From: Chryseobacterium gleum
GTDB lineage: Bacteria; Bacteroidota; Bacteroidia; Flavobacteriales_C; GCA-002722245
Length of the DNA: 9,651 nucleotides
Assembly: GCA_945903925.1 (NCBI GenBank)
Contig: CAMDPJ010000075.1
Span: forward strand, 1-9,651
Direction of reading: 5' to 3'
The notes under the pieces are model-generated. The model did not search any database and was not told the DNA's origin. It worked only from the letters and a program-made list of their open reading frames with translations. The position numbers were made by a program, and so were the translations under genes. Of the stretch, positions 1-6,582 are shown in pieces. The stretch's first letter is position 1. Each line of letters opens with the position of its first letter.

Positions 1-395
1 CACCCGCCCCCGAGTTAATCTCTAATATCGCGCTTAAACTATCTTCTGGTCCGGATAGCATATTTTTAAACTCCATCGCATCAACCTTCTCTAGCACCGT
101 GGCATAAGCAGCATCCACCTCTTCTTCGGTAGCTTCACCAGCAGCACAAAACTCCATGATCACCTGTAAATCATCGGCCATAGCTTGCGCAGCTTTATAG
201 CTTTCAACCCACGATTTTTTAATTCTGATTTGCTTAAGAATGGTTTCTGCCCGCTTGGCATCGTCCCAAAATTCGGGAGCCTGTGTCTTTTCCTCCTCTT
301 CCTGTATTTCTATGACTTTCTTATCGACGTCAAAGATATTGTTTTAACGCGCCCACGCGCTGCACAATTCCTTTATATTGTTCTGAAGTAACCAT
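1..395 (-). CDS. prfB: Peptide chain release factor 2, N-terminal part (runs off the window; +1 programmed frameshift)
   Basis: RF2 recognises UAA and UGA stop codons in the ribosomal A site and triggers peptide release. The ATG at 395-393 opens a 21-codon frame ending in TATCTT, followed by TGA at 332-330. Skipping one T puts GACGTCGATAAG in frame, and the reading then stays open to the window edge for 110 codons. The shifted frame reads as RF2 domain 1: an FWDDAKRAETILKQ segment (RF2 proteins have FW followed by an acidic helix), a long acidic helical region, then EFKNMLSGPEDS and ILEINSGAG, which matches the start of the RF2 core (usually continuing GGTE). The GGQ and SPF motifs lie outside the window. 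The N-terminal leader peptide before the shift is short, as in other frameshifted prfB genes. The gene is divergent from the membrane-protein gene at 436, with only 40 bp between start codons. The identification is strong because two independent signals, the frameshift site and the protein sequence, agree. Confidence 0.93.
329..338 (-). promoter_or_regulatory. prfB +1 programmed frameshift site (TAT CTT TGA C)
   Basis: Read on the minus strand the site is TAT CTT TGA C, the same ten bases as the E. coli prfB recoding site. In that known mechanism the CUU-decoding tRNA slips to UUU when UGA is decoded slowly because RF2 is scarce, giving autoregulation. The E. coli SD-like stimulator AGGGGG just upstream is missing here: the bases before TAT are TTA AAA CAA. 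The site is seen directly; its function is inferred from the family. Confidence 0.92.
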
Positions 396-435
396 ATAGT
401 TTATTTACTTTAGTGGCGTAAAAATATAATTATTC

Positions 436-1401
436 ATGGAAACATCAGCACTAAATAAAATATTCGCTTTGCAATCGGGATTGTATTGCCATATCTACAA
501 CGATTTGTTGGTGATTAATGATAGAGAATTTATTGAGCCTCGTGATGTTGTAATAGACATGAATAAAGTGAGCGAAGTGAAAACAGTAAAAATCCTGTTG
601 AACGCTGCAGTAACTATTGCTATTTTGGTAATGACTTACATCACCGGATTTTACCCTTTGGCCTTATTGCTTTTCTTAACCATTTGGGATTTAAAACGCA
701 TCAAAAGACAAGCGCTTCCTTTGCTCAAAAGCAATTGCATACCGCATAAAAACATCGAAAGCATAAAGTTCATCACAGGCAAATTGGGTTTCCACGAATT
801 GGATATGCTTATTGTAAACGATGAAGGAAAACAGATGCAAAAAACAATGCGCTTGTACGATAGCAAAAATGAAATCGAAAGAGCGCTAAACATATTGAAC
901 GAAGCAGGATTTGCGATTGAAAATCCGATGGATGCGAAGAATGAAAAACTTAAAAATGCAGAGTTCATTACCATCAACGAAAACGAAAAATTATACTTGC
1001 TCGAAAAAGAAATAGTAATCGCTAAAAACAACGTCTACCCTCAAAAAGCAGAGTACGTTGGCGTGAACAATTTCTTATTCTTTGTGCTAATCGTGTGCAT
1101 AGTTTCTTCTATTGCCGCTAAAACCTTTATCATCATCGAAAAAGAACAAGTGTTGTGGGTAGATTTACTAGTTGTGTTTATGTTCTTATTGTTCCTTCCT
1201 TTGCCTTTTTCTTTGCTTAATAAATCAACCAGCGATGTATTGCAAAAAGAGGAGATTTTAAGCGCTAAAATTGAAAAGAAAAGAAAGAAATTTTTTGTGC
1301 TGATTGAAAGCAAAAGTGGTTGGAAATTGCCATTGAAAAGGAAGGTGGAGTTTAGGAGTGAGGAGGATGCAAAGAAGGCGGTGGAGGTGGTGTTGAAGTA
1401 G
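436..1401 (+). CDS. Unrecognised integral membrane protein with two similar halves
   Basis: I do not recognise this 321-residue protein. It has two hydrophobic hairpins: about residues 52-86, split by a Gly-Phe-Tyr-Pro turn, and about residues 211-261, split by a charged KEQ stretch. Each hairpin is preceded by a short polar, beta-prone segment (residues 22-48 and 185-208). Each is followed by a soluble beta-rich segment ending in an amphipathic helix (residues 95-158, ending IERALNILNEAGF, and 265-321, ending EEDAKKAVEVVLK). This suggests two copies of one module, with soluble parts on the same side of the membrane; the layout resembles small bacterial PH-like membrane proteins, but that is only inference. 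There is no signal peptide. The ATG at 436 is preceded by an A/T-rich stretch with no Shine-Dalgarno, which is usual in this phylum. It is the first ATG after the divergent prfB start. The gene stands alone and ends convergent to nrdA. Confidence 0.8.
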   Translation: METSALNKIFALQSGLYCHIYNDLLVINDREFIEPRDVVIDMNKVSEVKTVKILLNAAVTIAILVMTYITGFYPLALLLFLTIWDLKRIKRQALPLLKSNCIPHKNIESIKFITGKLGFHELDMLIVNDEGKQMQKTMRLYDSKNEIERALNILNEAGFAIENPMDAKNEKLKNAEFITINENEKLYLLEKEIVIAKNNVYPQKAEYVGVNNFLFFVLIVCIVSSIAAKTFIIIEKEQVLWVDLLVVFMFLLFLPLPFSLLNKSTSDVLQKEEILSAKIEKKRKKFFVLIESKSGWKLPLKRKVEFRSEEDAKKAVEVVLK

Positions 1402-1443
1402 AAAACACAGCTCATGTAACACACTTTAAACATAGCACATCAC

Positions 1444-1568
1444 ACCCAGTTCGTCATTGCGAGGTACCCCGAAGCAACCTTATTCCGTAAACTCAAATTA
1501 ATATTACTTTATCATGATGAGATTGCTTCATCCGTCAGCTGACGGATTTTCGCAATGACGTACTGGGT
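1444..1568. repeat. Inverted-repeat element, copy 1 (REP/MITE-like)
   Basis: The outer arms begin ACCCAGTTCGTCATTGCGA on the plus strand and ACCCAGTACGTCATTGCGA on the minus strand. Both then run into GAAGCAAYCT, so the whole element can fold into a long hairpin with an AT-rich loop at about 1481-1518. The right arm carries a perfect 18-bp palindrome at 1530-1547 where the left arm has GGTACCCC. The left arm shares CGTCATTGCGAGG...GAAGCAACCTTA, 31 bases in all, with the element at 9311-9408. There is no coding potential and no transposase nearby. It sits between the 3' ends of two convergent genes. It is probably a non-autonomous, REP-like repeat dispersed through the genome. Confidence 0.85.
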
Positions 1569-1588
1569 AAAAAAGACAAATTTTTAAA

Positions 1589-1663
1589 TCACTCCCCCAA
1601 CAAACCCTCCACCACATCAATCACCCTAGCACTCTCAAAACACTTACCCATAATACATCTCAT
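1589..1663 (-). pseudogene. Short orphan reading frame, possible gene-end remnant
   Basis: On the minus strand a 24-codon frame runs from the ATG at 1663-1661 to the TGA at 1591-1589, reading MRCIMGKCFESARVIDVVEG and then LLGE. It resembles the C-terminal helix of a globular enzyme more than random AT-rich sequence, and it is G-rich compared with its surroundings. A stop codon lies in frame three codons upstream of the ATG, and the nrdA terminator separates it from nrdA. It could be the remains of a gene lost from this spot, or chance. I cannot assign a family. Confidence 0.25.
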
Positions 1664-1698
1664 GATTTTTCATTCTTGAATTCATGCTACATTAGTAA

Positions 1699-1736
1699 AT
1701 AAAAAAAACCCTCGAAATTTCGAGGGTTTTTTTTAT
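1699..1736. terminator. Bidirectional intrinsic terminator downstream of nrdA
   Basis: The stem CCCTCGAAATTTCGAGGG (1709-1726) is flanked by eight A at 1701-1708 and eight T at 1727-1734. Together with two more bases on each side this is a perfect 38-bp palindrome. The GC-rich stem base followed by a U-run on either strand is a classical Rho-independent terminator. It begins 18 bases after the nrdA stop on the minus strand and could also stop plus-strand transcripts coming from the membrane-protein gene. Confidence 0.93.
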
Positions 1737-1754
1737 ATCTTATATCAAGTGATA

Positions 1755-4166
1755 TTAACTTCCACAAGCTTCGCAAGCATCTGGATTATCCAATGAACAA
1801 GCAATCTCTGCCTGACGTTGTTCAAGCGTTAAAACCTCTTCAACCTGCGCTTGTTTTGCAACACCTACTGAACTAACTTCAGAAGGAACTTCATTAATGA
1901 TCTCCTCTTTCTTAACCGTAAATTTAATAGCATCGCGAGCAGCTTTAGTTCTTAGGTAGTACATACCAGTTTTCAAACCTTTTTTCCATCCGTAGAAGTG
2001 CATTGATGTTAACTTCGCGAAGTTTGGATTCTCGATGAACAAGTTCAATGATTGAGATTGATCAATAAAAGCACCACGATCGGCAGCCATATCAATAATG
2101 TCTTTCATCTTCATCTCCCAAACTGTTTTGTACAATTCTTTAATATTATCTGGAATAACATCGATGTTTTGTACCGAACCGTTTGCGCCAATTAATTCAT
2201 TTTTCAAATCATCATTCCACAAACCTAATTTCACTAAGTCTTTCATCAAGTGTTTGTTTACAATAACAAACTCACCAGATAAAGTTCTTCTTGAATAGAT
2301 ATTAGAAGTATAAGGTTCGAAGCACTCGTTATTTCCTAAAATTTGAGAAGTAGAAGCTGTTGGCATTGGCGCTAGCAACAATGAGTTACGCACACCATAT
2401 TTCTTAATCTCACCTTTCAATTCATTCCAGTTCCAACGAGAAGATGGAGTTACATTCCACATATCGTGTTGCAAAATACCTTTAGAAATTGGAGAGCCAG
2501 CGTACGTTTCGTAAGCACCTTCTTCTTGTGCTAAATCTTTAGAAGCTGTTAAACCTGCGAAATACATTGTTTCGAAAATCTCGCTGTTTAATTTTTTAGC
2601 CTCATCGGAAGTAAATGGCAAACGCATCATTATAAAAGTATCTGCTAAACCTTGAACTCCTAGGCCAATCGGACGGTGTCTCATGTTTGAGTTTTTCGCC
2701 TCAGGTACTGGGTAGTAATTTCTATCGATAATTTTGTTCAAGTTTTTGGTAGCAACATAAGTAATGTCAAATAAACGTTGGTGATCAAATTCACCATTGC
2801 TGTCTACAAACTTAGGCAATGCTAACGAAGCCAAGTTACAAACCGCAACTTCATCTGGAGCAGTGTATTCAATAATTTCAGTACATAAGTTAGAAGAACG
2901 AATAGTACCTAAATTTTGTTGGTTCGATTTGCTGTTACAAGCATCTTTGTAAAGCATGTAAGGCGTACCAGTTTCGGTTTGAGATTCCAATATAGCAAAC
3001 CACAATTCTTGTGCTTTGATTGTTTTTCTTCCTTTACCTTCTTTTTCGTACTTGGTATATAATTTCTCGAATTCTTCGCTATGAACATCTGCTAAACCAG
3101 GGCACTCATTAGGACAGAATAAAGTCCAGTTGCCATCTTCCTCAATACGTTTCATGAATAAATCGGGAATCCATAAAGCGAAGAATAAATCTCTAGCGCG
3201 TAATTCTTCCTTACCGTGATTCTTTCTCATATCCAAGAAATCGAAAATATCGGCATGCCAAGGTTCCATGTAAATAGCGAAAGAACCTTTTCTTTTTCCA
3301 CCACCTTGATCCACGTAACGGGCAGTGTCGTTAAATACTTTCAACATTGGAATGATACCGTTTGACGTACCATTTGTTCCTTTGATGTAAGAACCAGTTG
3401 CGCGAATATTGTGAATAGCTAAACCAATACCGCCCGCAGATTGAGAGATTTTAGCTGTTTGTTTCAAAGTATCGTAAATACCATCGATGCTGTCGTCCTT
3501 CATGGTTAACAAGAAGCAAGAAGACATTTGTGGTTTAGGTGTACCAGCGTTGAATAATGTTGGTGTAGCGTGGGTAAACCATCTTTCCGACATTAAATTA
3601 TAAGTTTCAATAGCAGAAGAGATATCTTCTTTGTGGATACCAATAGAAACACGCATCAACATTTGTTGAGGACGCTCGGCGATTCTACCGTTCATCTTCA
3701 ATAAATAAGAACGCTCTAAGGTTTTGAAACCGAAATAATCGTAGCCGAAATCTCTATCGTAAATGATAGAAGAATCTAACATTTCAGAGTTTGCTTGAAT
3801 AATTTCGTGCACGTCTTTAGCCAATAAAGCAGCCTTCTCTCCTGTTTTAGGATCGAAGTACTCGTACAAATCTTTCATCGTATCTGAGAAAGATTTTTTA
3901 GTGTTTTTGTGTAAGTTAGAAACCGCGATACGAGAAGCTAACAATGCGTAATCTGGATGTTTTGTAGTGTTCGACGCAGCGATCTCGGCAGCAAGATTAT
4001 CCAGCTCAATCGTCGTTACACCATCATACAATCCTTCAATCACCTTCATCGTAACACTTACCGAATCCACTAAAGGATCCAATCCATAACATAGTTTTTG
4101 GATTCTCGCTGTAATCTTGTCGAACTTAACCGACTCTTTTCTTCCGTCTCTTTTTACTACAAACAT
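1755..4166 (-). CDS. nrdA: Ribonucleoside-diphosphate reductase, class I alpha (large, catalytic) subunit
   Basis: NrdA reduces ribonucleoside diphosphates to deoxynucleotides in the cytoplasm, using a radical delivered from NrdB. The 803-residue protein (E. coli about 761, human RRM1 792) opens with an ATP-cone (about 1-90, KRDGR...FDKI...LCYGL) containing Asp56 in ELDNLAAE, an allosteric activity-site position. The catalytic barrel has the redox pair Cys217 (in SSCFLL) and Cys443 (in VAVCNLASLAL), the thiyl-radical Cys428 with Asn426 and Glu430 (SSNLCTEI), and the specificity-loop segment GGGKRKGSFAIY. The radical-transfer tyrosines are Tyr736-Tyr737 in GMYYLRT. The C-terminal tail ends CEACGS, supplying the Cys798/Cys801 pair that passes electrons from thioredoxin or glutaredoxin. 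Sequence blocks match human RRM1 more closely than E. coli NrdA. It is the second gene of an nrdB-nrdA operon with a 95-bp gap. The start was chosen because MFVVKRDGR aligns with the family N-terminus; a weak AGG lies 9 bases upstream. No defects are seen. Confidence 0.98.
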   Translation of the reverse strand: MFVVKRDGRKESVKFDKITARIQKLCYGLDPLVDSVSVTMKVIEGLYDGVTTIELDNLAAEIAASNTTKHPDYALLASRIAVSNLHKNTKKSFSDTMKDLYEYFDPKTGEKAALLAKDVHEIIQANSEMLDSSIIYDRDFGYDYFGFKTLERSYLLKMNGRIAERPQQMLMRVSIGIHKEDISSAIETYNLMSERWFTHATPTLFNAGTPKPQMSSCFLLTMKDDSIDGIYDTLKQTAKISQSAGGIGLAIHNIRATGSYIKGTNGTSNGIIPMLKVFNDTARYVDQGGGKRKGSFAIYMEPWHADIFDFLDMRKNHGKEELRARDLFFALWIPDLFMKRIEEDGNWTLFCPNECPGLADVHSEEFEKLYTKYEKEGKGRKTIKAQELWFAILESQTETGTPYMLYKDACNSKSNQQNLGTIRSSNLCTEIIEYTAPDEVAVCNLASLALPKFVDSNGEFDHQRLFDITYVATKNLNKIIDRNYYPVPEAKNSNMRHRPIGLGVQGLADTFIMMRLPFTSDEAKKLNSEIFETMYFAGLTASKDLAQEEGAYETYAGSPISKGILQHDMWNVTPSSRWNWNELKGEIKKYGVRNSLLLAPMPTASTSQILGNNECFEPYTSNIYSRRTLSGEFVIVNKHLMKDLVKLGLWNDDLKNELIGANGSVQNIDVIPDNIKELYKTVWEMKMKDIIDMAADRGAFIDQSQSLNLFIENPNFAKLTSMHFYGWKKGLKTGMYYLRTKAARDAIKFTVKKEEIINEVPSEVSSVGVAKQAQVEEVLTLEQRQAEIACSLDNPDACEACGS

Positions 4167-4261
4167 ACGCTTACCTGATTTATGATTTACAGATTAAAAT
4201 CCCATGTCCAACCGCTGAACCAAAACTTTAACCTTGAATTATTTTATTGTTTTACGAAGTA

Positions 4262-5308
4262 CTAAAAGTCGGCGTCTAAGCTAAATTTATTATCCTCCTT
4301 GCTGCTCATCACACCCGATTTTTGGTACTCTCCTACTCGTTTTTCGAAGAAATTGGTTTTTCCTTGAAGAGAAATCAACTCCATGAAATCGAAAGGATTT
4401 TCTGTGTTGTACACACGATTGTTACCTAGTTCTTGCAACAATCTATCGGCACAAAACTCGATGTATTGACACATCATGTCGGCGTTCATTCCAATTAATT
4501 TCACTGGTATAGCATCCGACACGAATTCTTTTTCAATTTCTACTGCATCAGTAATAATTTTCTGAACAGTTTCTTTTGGCAATTGGTTTAGCAAGTGCTT
4601 AGTGTATAGCAAACAAGCGAAATCGCAGTGCATACCTTCGTCACGAGAAATCAATTCGTTAGAGAAAGTCAATCCTGGCATCAAACCTCTTTTCTTCAAC
4701 CAGAAGATAGAGCAGAAAGAACCAGAGAAGAAGATACCTTCTACCGCGGCAAAAGCCACTAATCTTTCGGCAAAAGAACCGCCATCAATCCAACGCAAAG
4801 CCCAATCAGCCTTTTTCTTAACACAAGGAATAGTATCCACTGCATTAAACAAATATGTTTTCTCTTTAGGATCTTTGATTAGAGTATCAATCAACAACGA
4901 GTAAGTTTCAGAGTGTACATTTTCCATCATGATTTGAAAACCGTAAAAGAACTTAGCCTCGGTGTACTTCACATCACTTAAGAAATTCTCTGCTAAGTTT
5001 TCGTTAACAATACCATCGCTGGCAGCGAAGAAAGCCAATACGTGCTTGATGAAATGACGCTCGTTGTCGTTCAATTTATTTTCCCAATCTAAAACGTCAG
5101 CAGATAAATCTATCTCTTCGGCAGTCCAAATGCTTGCCTGTTGTGCTTTGTACATATCCCAAATATCGCTGTGCGCTATCGGAAACAAAACAAAACGATC
5201 GCTGCTTTCTTTTAAAATAGGTTCTTCCACGTGTATTTTATTGTTTGGTAGAATCTGATTTAATTCAGACTCTTGATTCGCTGTTATTTTAATTTCTTGT
5301 TCGTTCAT
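4262..5308 (-). CDS. nrdB: Ribonucleoside-diphosphate reductase, class I beta (radical-generating) subunit
   Basis: NrdB houses the diiron centre and tyrosyl radical that start catalysis in NrdA. The 348-residue protein has all the expected ligands: Asp98 (ASDGIVNENL), Glu129 and His132 (MENVHSETY), Glu190 (AVEGIFFSGSF), Glu224 and His227 (SRDEGMHCDF). The radical Tyr136 sits four residues after His132, so it is a conventional Fe-Tyr type rather than a phenylalanine-bearing Mn/Fe type. The C-terminus, FSLDADF, has the form of the peptide that docks into the large subunit; mouse R2 ends FTLDADF. Long blocks such as CVKKKADWALRW and WLKKRGLMPGLTFSNELISR are essentially identical to animal R2. 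About 40 poorly conserved residues precede the fold, as in eukaryotic R2. The gene comes first in the operon, the reverse of E. coli nrdAB. A weak AGG lies upstream of the ATG at 5308. Confidence 0.98.
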   Translation of the reverse strand: MNEQEIKITANQESELNQILPNNKIHVEEPILKESSDRFVLFPIAHSDIWDMYKAQQASIWTAEEIDLSADVLDWENKLNDNERHFIKHVLAFFAASDGIVNENLAENFLSDVKYTEAKFFYGFQIMMENVHSETYSLLIDTLIKDPKEKTYLFNAVDTIPCVKKKADWALRWIDGGSFAERLVAFAAVEGIFFSGSFCSIFWLKKRGLMPGLTFSNELISRDEGMHCDFACLLYTKHLLNQLPKETVQKIITDAVEIEKEFVSDAIPVKLIGMNADMMCQYIEFCADRLLQELGNNRVYNTENPFDFMELISLQGKTNFFEKRVGEYQKSGVMSSKEDNKFSLDADF

Positions 5309-5408
5309 TTGACCTAATTTTTTTGTTCAATAAATTCGACTATATCTTCTTCTCCCCTATTAAGAGAGCGAGTTTCCTGTGTACTGCGCAACCGTTTTTG
5401 AGTTAAGA

Positions 5409-5430
5409 TTAACCAGTTGTAAATGGTTAA
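5409..5430 (-). promoter_or_regulatory. Stem-loop in the predicted nrdB leader
   Basis: On the minus strand TTAACCA, an 8-nt loop TTTACAAC and TGGTTAA form a perfect 7-bp stem, extendable by one G-U pair. It lies about 100 nt upstream of the nrdB start and just downstream of the candidate promoter, so it would fall in the 5' leader. It has no T-run and is therefore not a terminator. It could equally be a dyad operator. Role unknown. Confidence 0.4.
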
Positions 5431-5443
5431 CCGAAGCAGGCTA

Positions 5444-5475
5444 CAAAAGTTTATAAAATTTATGGGACTATCAAT
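5444..5475 (-). promoter_or_regulatory. Candidate nrdB promoter (Bacteroidota type)
   Basis: On the minus strand ATTG (-33-like, consensus TTTG) is followed after 20 bases by AACTTTTG (-7-like, consensus TAnnTTTG). Each box has one mismatch. The predicted transcript would have a leader of about 125-130 nt before nrdB. This is pattern matching only. Confidence 0.4.
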
Positions 5476-5783
5476 TCATAGTTTTTCACAAAGGCATGAA
5501 GTTTTTAACATTCCACTTATGTCTTTACTAAACAGATACTTAAACTCCAACTGTTAAACAATAAAAGCAGGAAATTATTGTAAGTACCGTATTTTGCTGA
5601 TGAATCATAAAATAAAAAGAACGAAAGAGATTTCAGACGGCAAATAATTCCAATTATTCAGAACTTTTTTGTAATTGACCGACTACGTAATGTCTCCTCT
5701 AAATTTAGTAATGAAACGGCCCAAGAAGGGAAAAAGTTTTTTGAAAATATTAAACGGCTTAGGTTGATAAGTCGCGAAACCTT

Positions 5784-6344
5784 TTAACCTTTGGCTACAG
5801 CATCAAGTGCTTCGAACCAATCGTTTCCAAATTTTCTAATTAATGGCTCTTTTAAAAAGCGATACACAGGAACCTGTAATTTGTTTCCGCAGGTAAAAGC
5901 GGCTGCACAAATATCTAAAGATTGAATATTAACTGCTGTAAAAGTACTGTATTTAGCGAGTCTTACAGGAAAGAGGTGACAAGAGATTGGCTTCTTAAAA
6001 GCTATCTTACCATCGAGATGCGCCTTCTCTATAGCGCATTTGGTAGCGCCTTTCTCATCATAAAAAACATAAGCACATTCTCTATTGTTCACTAAAGGCG
6101 TTACAAAATCACCATCGCTATCTATATTGTATTTACCATTTTTCTCTACCACTTCAATTCCAGCGGGCAACATATATGGTTTTACCTCTTCATAGATGTC
6201 ATCTAAAATGCTTAGCTCTTCTTCTTCTAAGGGTGCGCCGCTATCGCCTTCCACACAGCATGCCCCCTTGCACGAACTTAAATCACAAACAAAACGCGTG
6301 TTAAGTAAATCATCGGAAACAAGAGTATTATCGATACTTATCAT
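5784..6344 (-). CDS. DUF3109 family cysteine-rich protein (probable metal or Fe-S binding)
   Basis: The 186-residue cytoplasmic protein has nine cysteines at 20, 25, 29, 30, 90, 103, 122, 146 and 152. The signature FVCDLSSCKGACCVEGDSGAPL at the N-terminus, followed by acidic LEEEE, is characteristic of the DUF3109 family, which is frequent in Bacteroidota. Related YkgJ-type proteins carry similar CxxxxCxxxCC clusters that are thought to bind zinc or iron-sulphur. Further conserved-looking blocks are RECAYVFYDEKG, KCAIEKAH and PISCHLFPVR. There is no signal peptide or membrane segment. The biochemical role is not known to me. The start at 6344 gives the usual family N-terminus (MISIDNTLVSDDL). 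It lies upstream of nrdB on the same strand but 475 bp away, and is divergent from the penicillin-binding protein gene. Unusually, a strong terminator hairpin lies just 23 bases in front of its start codon. Confidence 0.9.
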   Translation of the reverse strand: MISIDNTLVSDDLLNTRFVCDLSSCKGACCVEGDSGAPLEEEELSILDDIYEEVKPYMLPAGIEVVEKNGKYNIDSDGDFVTPLVNNRECAYVFYDEKGATKCAIEKAHLDGKIAFKKPISCHLFPVRLAKYSTFTAVNIQSLDICAAAFTCGNKLQVPVYRFLKEPLIRKFGNDWFEALDAVAKG

Positions 6345-6359
6345 TACACGAATTTAGCT

Positions 6360-6398
6360 AAAAAAACAAAACGCTACTCATTGCGTGAGTAGCGTTTT
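6360..6398 (-). terminator. Intrinsic terminator (leftward) just upstream of the DUF3109 start
   Basis: A perfect 13-bp stem, AAAACGCTACTCA / TGAGTAGCGTTTT (6368-6380 and 6386-6398), has a 5-nt loop. Read on the minus strand it is followed by TTTTGTTTTTTT, an excellent intrinsic terminator. The remnant reading frame at 6397-6540 ends with its TAA inside the outer edge of this stem, so the hairpin most simply belongs to that lost gene. Alternatively it could attenuate transcription into the DUF3109 gene. Confidence 0.85.
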
Positions 6399-6540
6399 AA
6401 TATGCTGTGCAAGAAATCTCAAATTTGTACCCTATAGAAATACCTACATCAAAAATATTAGAATGCAAAGTTCTGTACAAAATTGGTTTATAATAAAATA
6501 GGTTCGTTGGTTTCCAAAAAAAGTCAGCGCCAAGATGAAA
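6397..6540 (-). pseudogene. 3' remnant of a probable outer-membrane beta-barrel protein gene
   Basis: On the minus strand 47 codons without a start read FHLGADFFWKPTNLFYYKPI, then LYRTLHSNIFDVGISIGYKF and EISCTAY before TAA at 6399-6397. An in-frame TAG lies immediately upstream. Alternating aromatic/hydrophobic and polar residues and a final VGISIGYKF-type strand are typical of C-terminal strands of small Bacteroidota outer-membrane barrels, although the exact family cannot be named. The stop codon abuts a strong terminator, as a real gene end would. In another frame, 6541-6599 reads LFAQNYGSEIRLFFANCNF, which could be a fragment of the region after a signal peptide from the same gene; this is speculative. 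The 5' part is absent because the PBP gene starts at 6608. I interpret this as a deletion relic. Confidence 0.55.
6450..6481 (-). promoter_or_regulatory. Candidate promoter for the DUF3109 gene (Bacteroidota type)
   Basis: On the minus strand TTTG (6481-6478) and TATTTTTG (6457-6450) are separated by 20 bases. Both boxes fit TTTG / TAnnTTTG exactly, with normal spacing. Transcription would start near 6442, about 100 nt before the DUF3109 ATG, and the leader would contain the terminator hairpin at 6360-6398. The match also falls inside the remnant reading frame, so it could be chance. Confidence 0.4.
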
Positions 6541-6582
6541 CTAAAATTACAATTTGCAAAAAAAAGTCTAATTTCACTTCCA

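Larger units (their letters stand above)
5309..5783. other. 475-bp gene-free leader/intergenic region upstream of nrdB
   Basis: No convincing gene is found here. On the minus strand it would hold the end of the DUF3109 transcript and the start of the nrdB transcript. It contains a candidate promoter (5444-5475), a stem-loop (5409-5430) and a weak all-A/T inverted repeat (5643-5658) that is not terminator-like. A good terminator for the DUF3109 gene is not visible, so read-through into nrdB is possible. I found no tandem NrdR boxes. Confidence 0.6.

Noticed and set aside
185..391. Plus-strand 68-codon frame opposite prfB
   Set aside because: It is antisense to prfB, whose shifted frame gives a clear release-factor protein; composition and sequence look like a shadow.
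651..1433. Two minus-strand frames opposite the membrane-protein gene
   Set aside because: They are antisense to a longer, protein-like frame, and their Ser/Phe-rich content is the usual shadow of Lys/Glu-rich coding.
5320..5360. GATATAGTC near the nrdB start as a possible NrdR box half-site
   Set aside because: It does not fit the 16-bp palindromic consensus, and no second box at the expected spacing exists.
5423..5557. Plus-strand frame of about 44 codons starting MVNRSRLQKFIKFMGLSIHS, faintly like the first helices of an XRE regulator
   Set aside because: The resemblance does not continue past the first 25 residues. The frame lies opposite the predicted nrdB promoter and has no separate support.
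5643..5658. AATAATT/AATTATT inverted repeat as a terminator for the DUF3109 gene
   Set aside because: The stem is all A/T with a two-base gap and no adjoining T-run of useful length.
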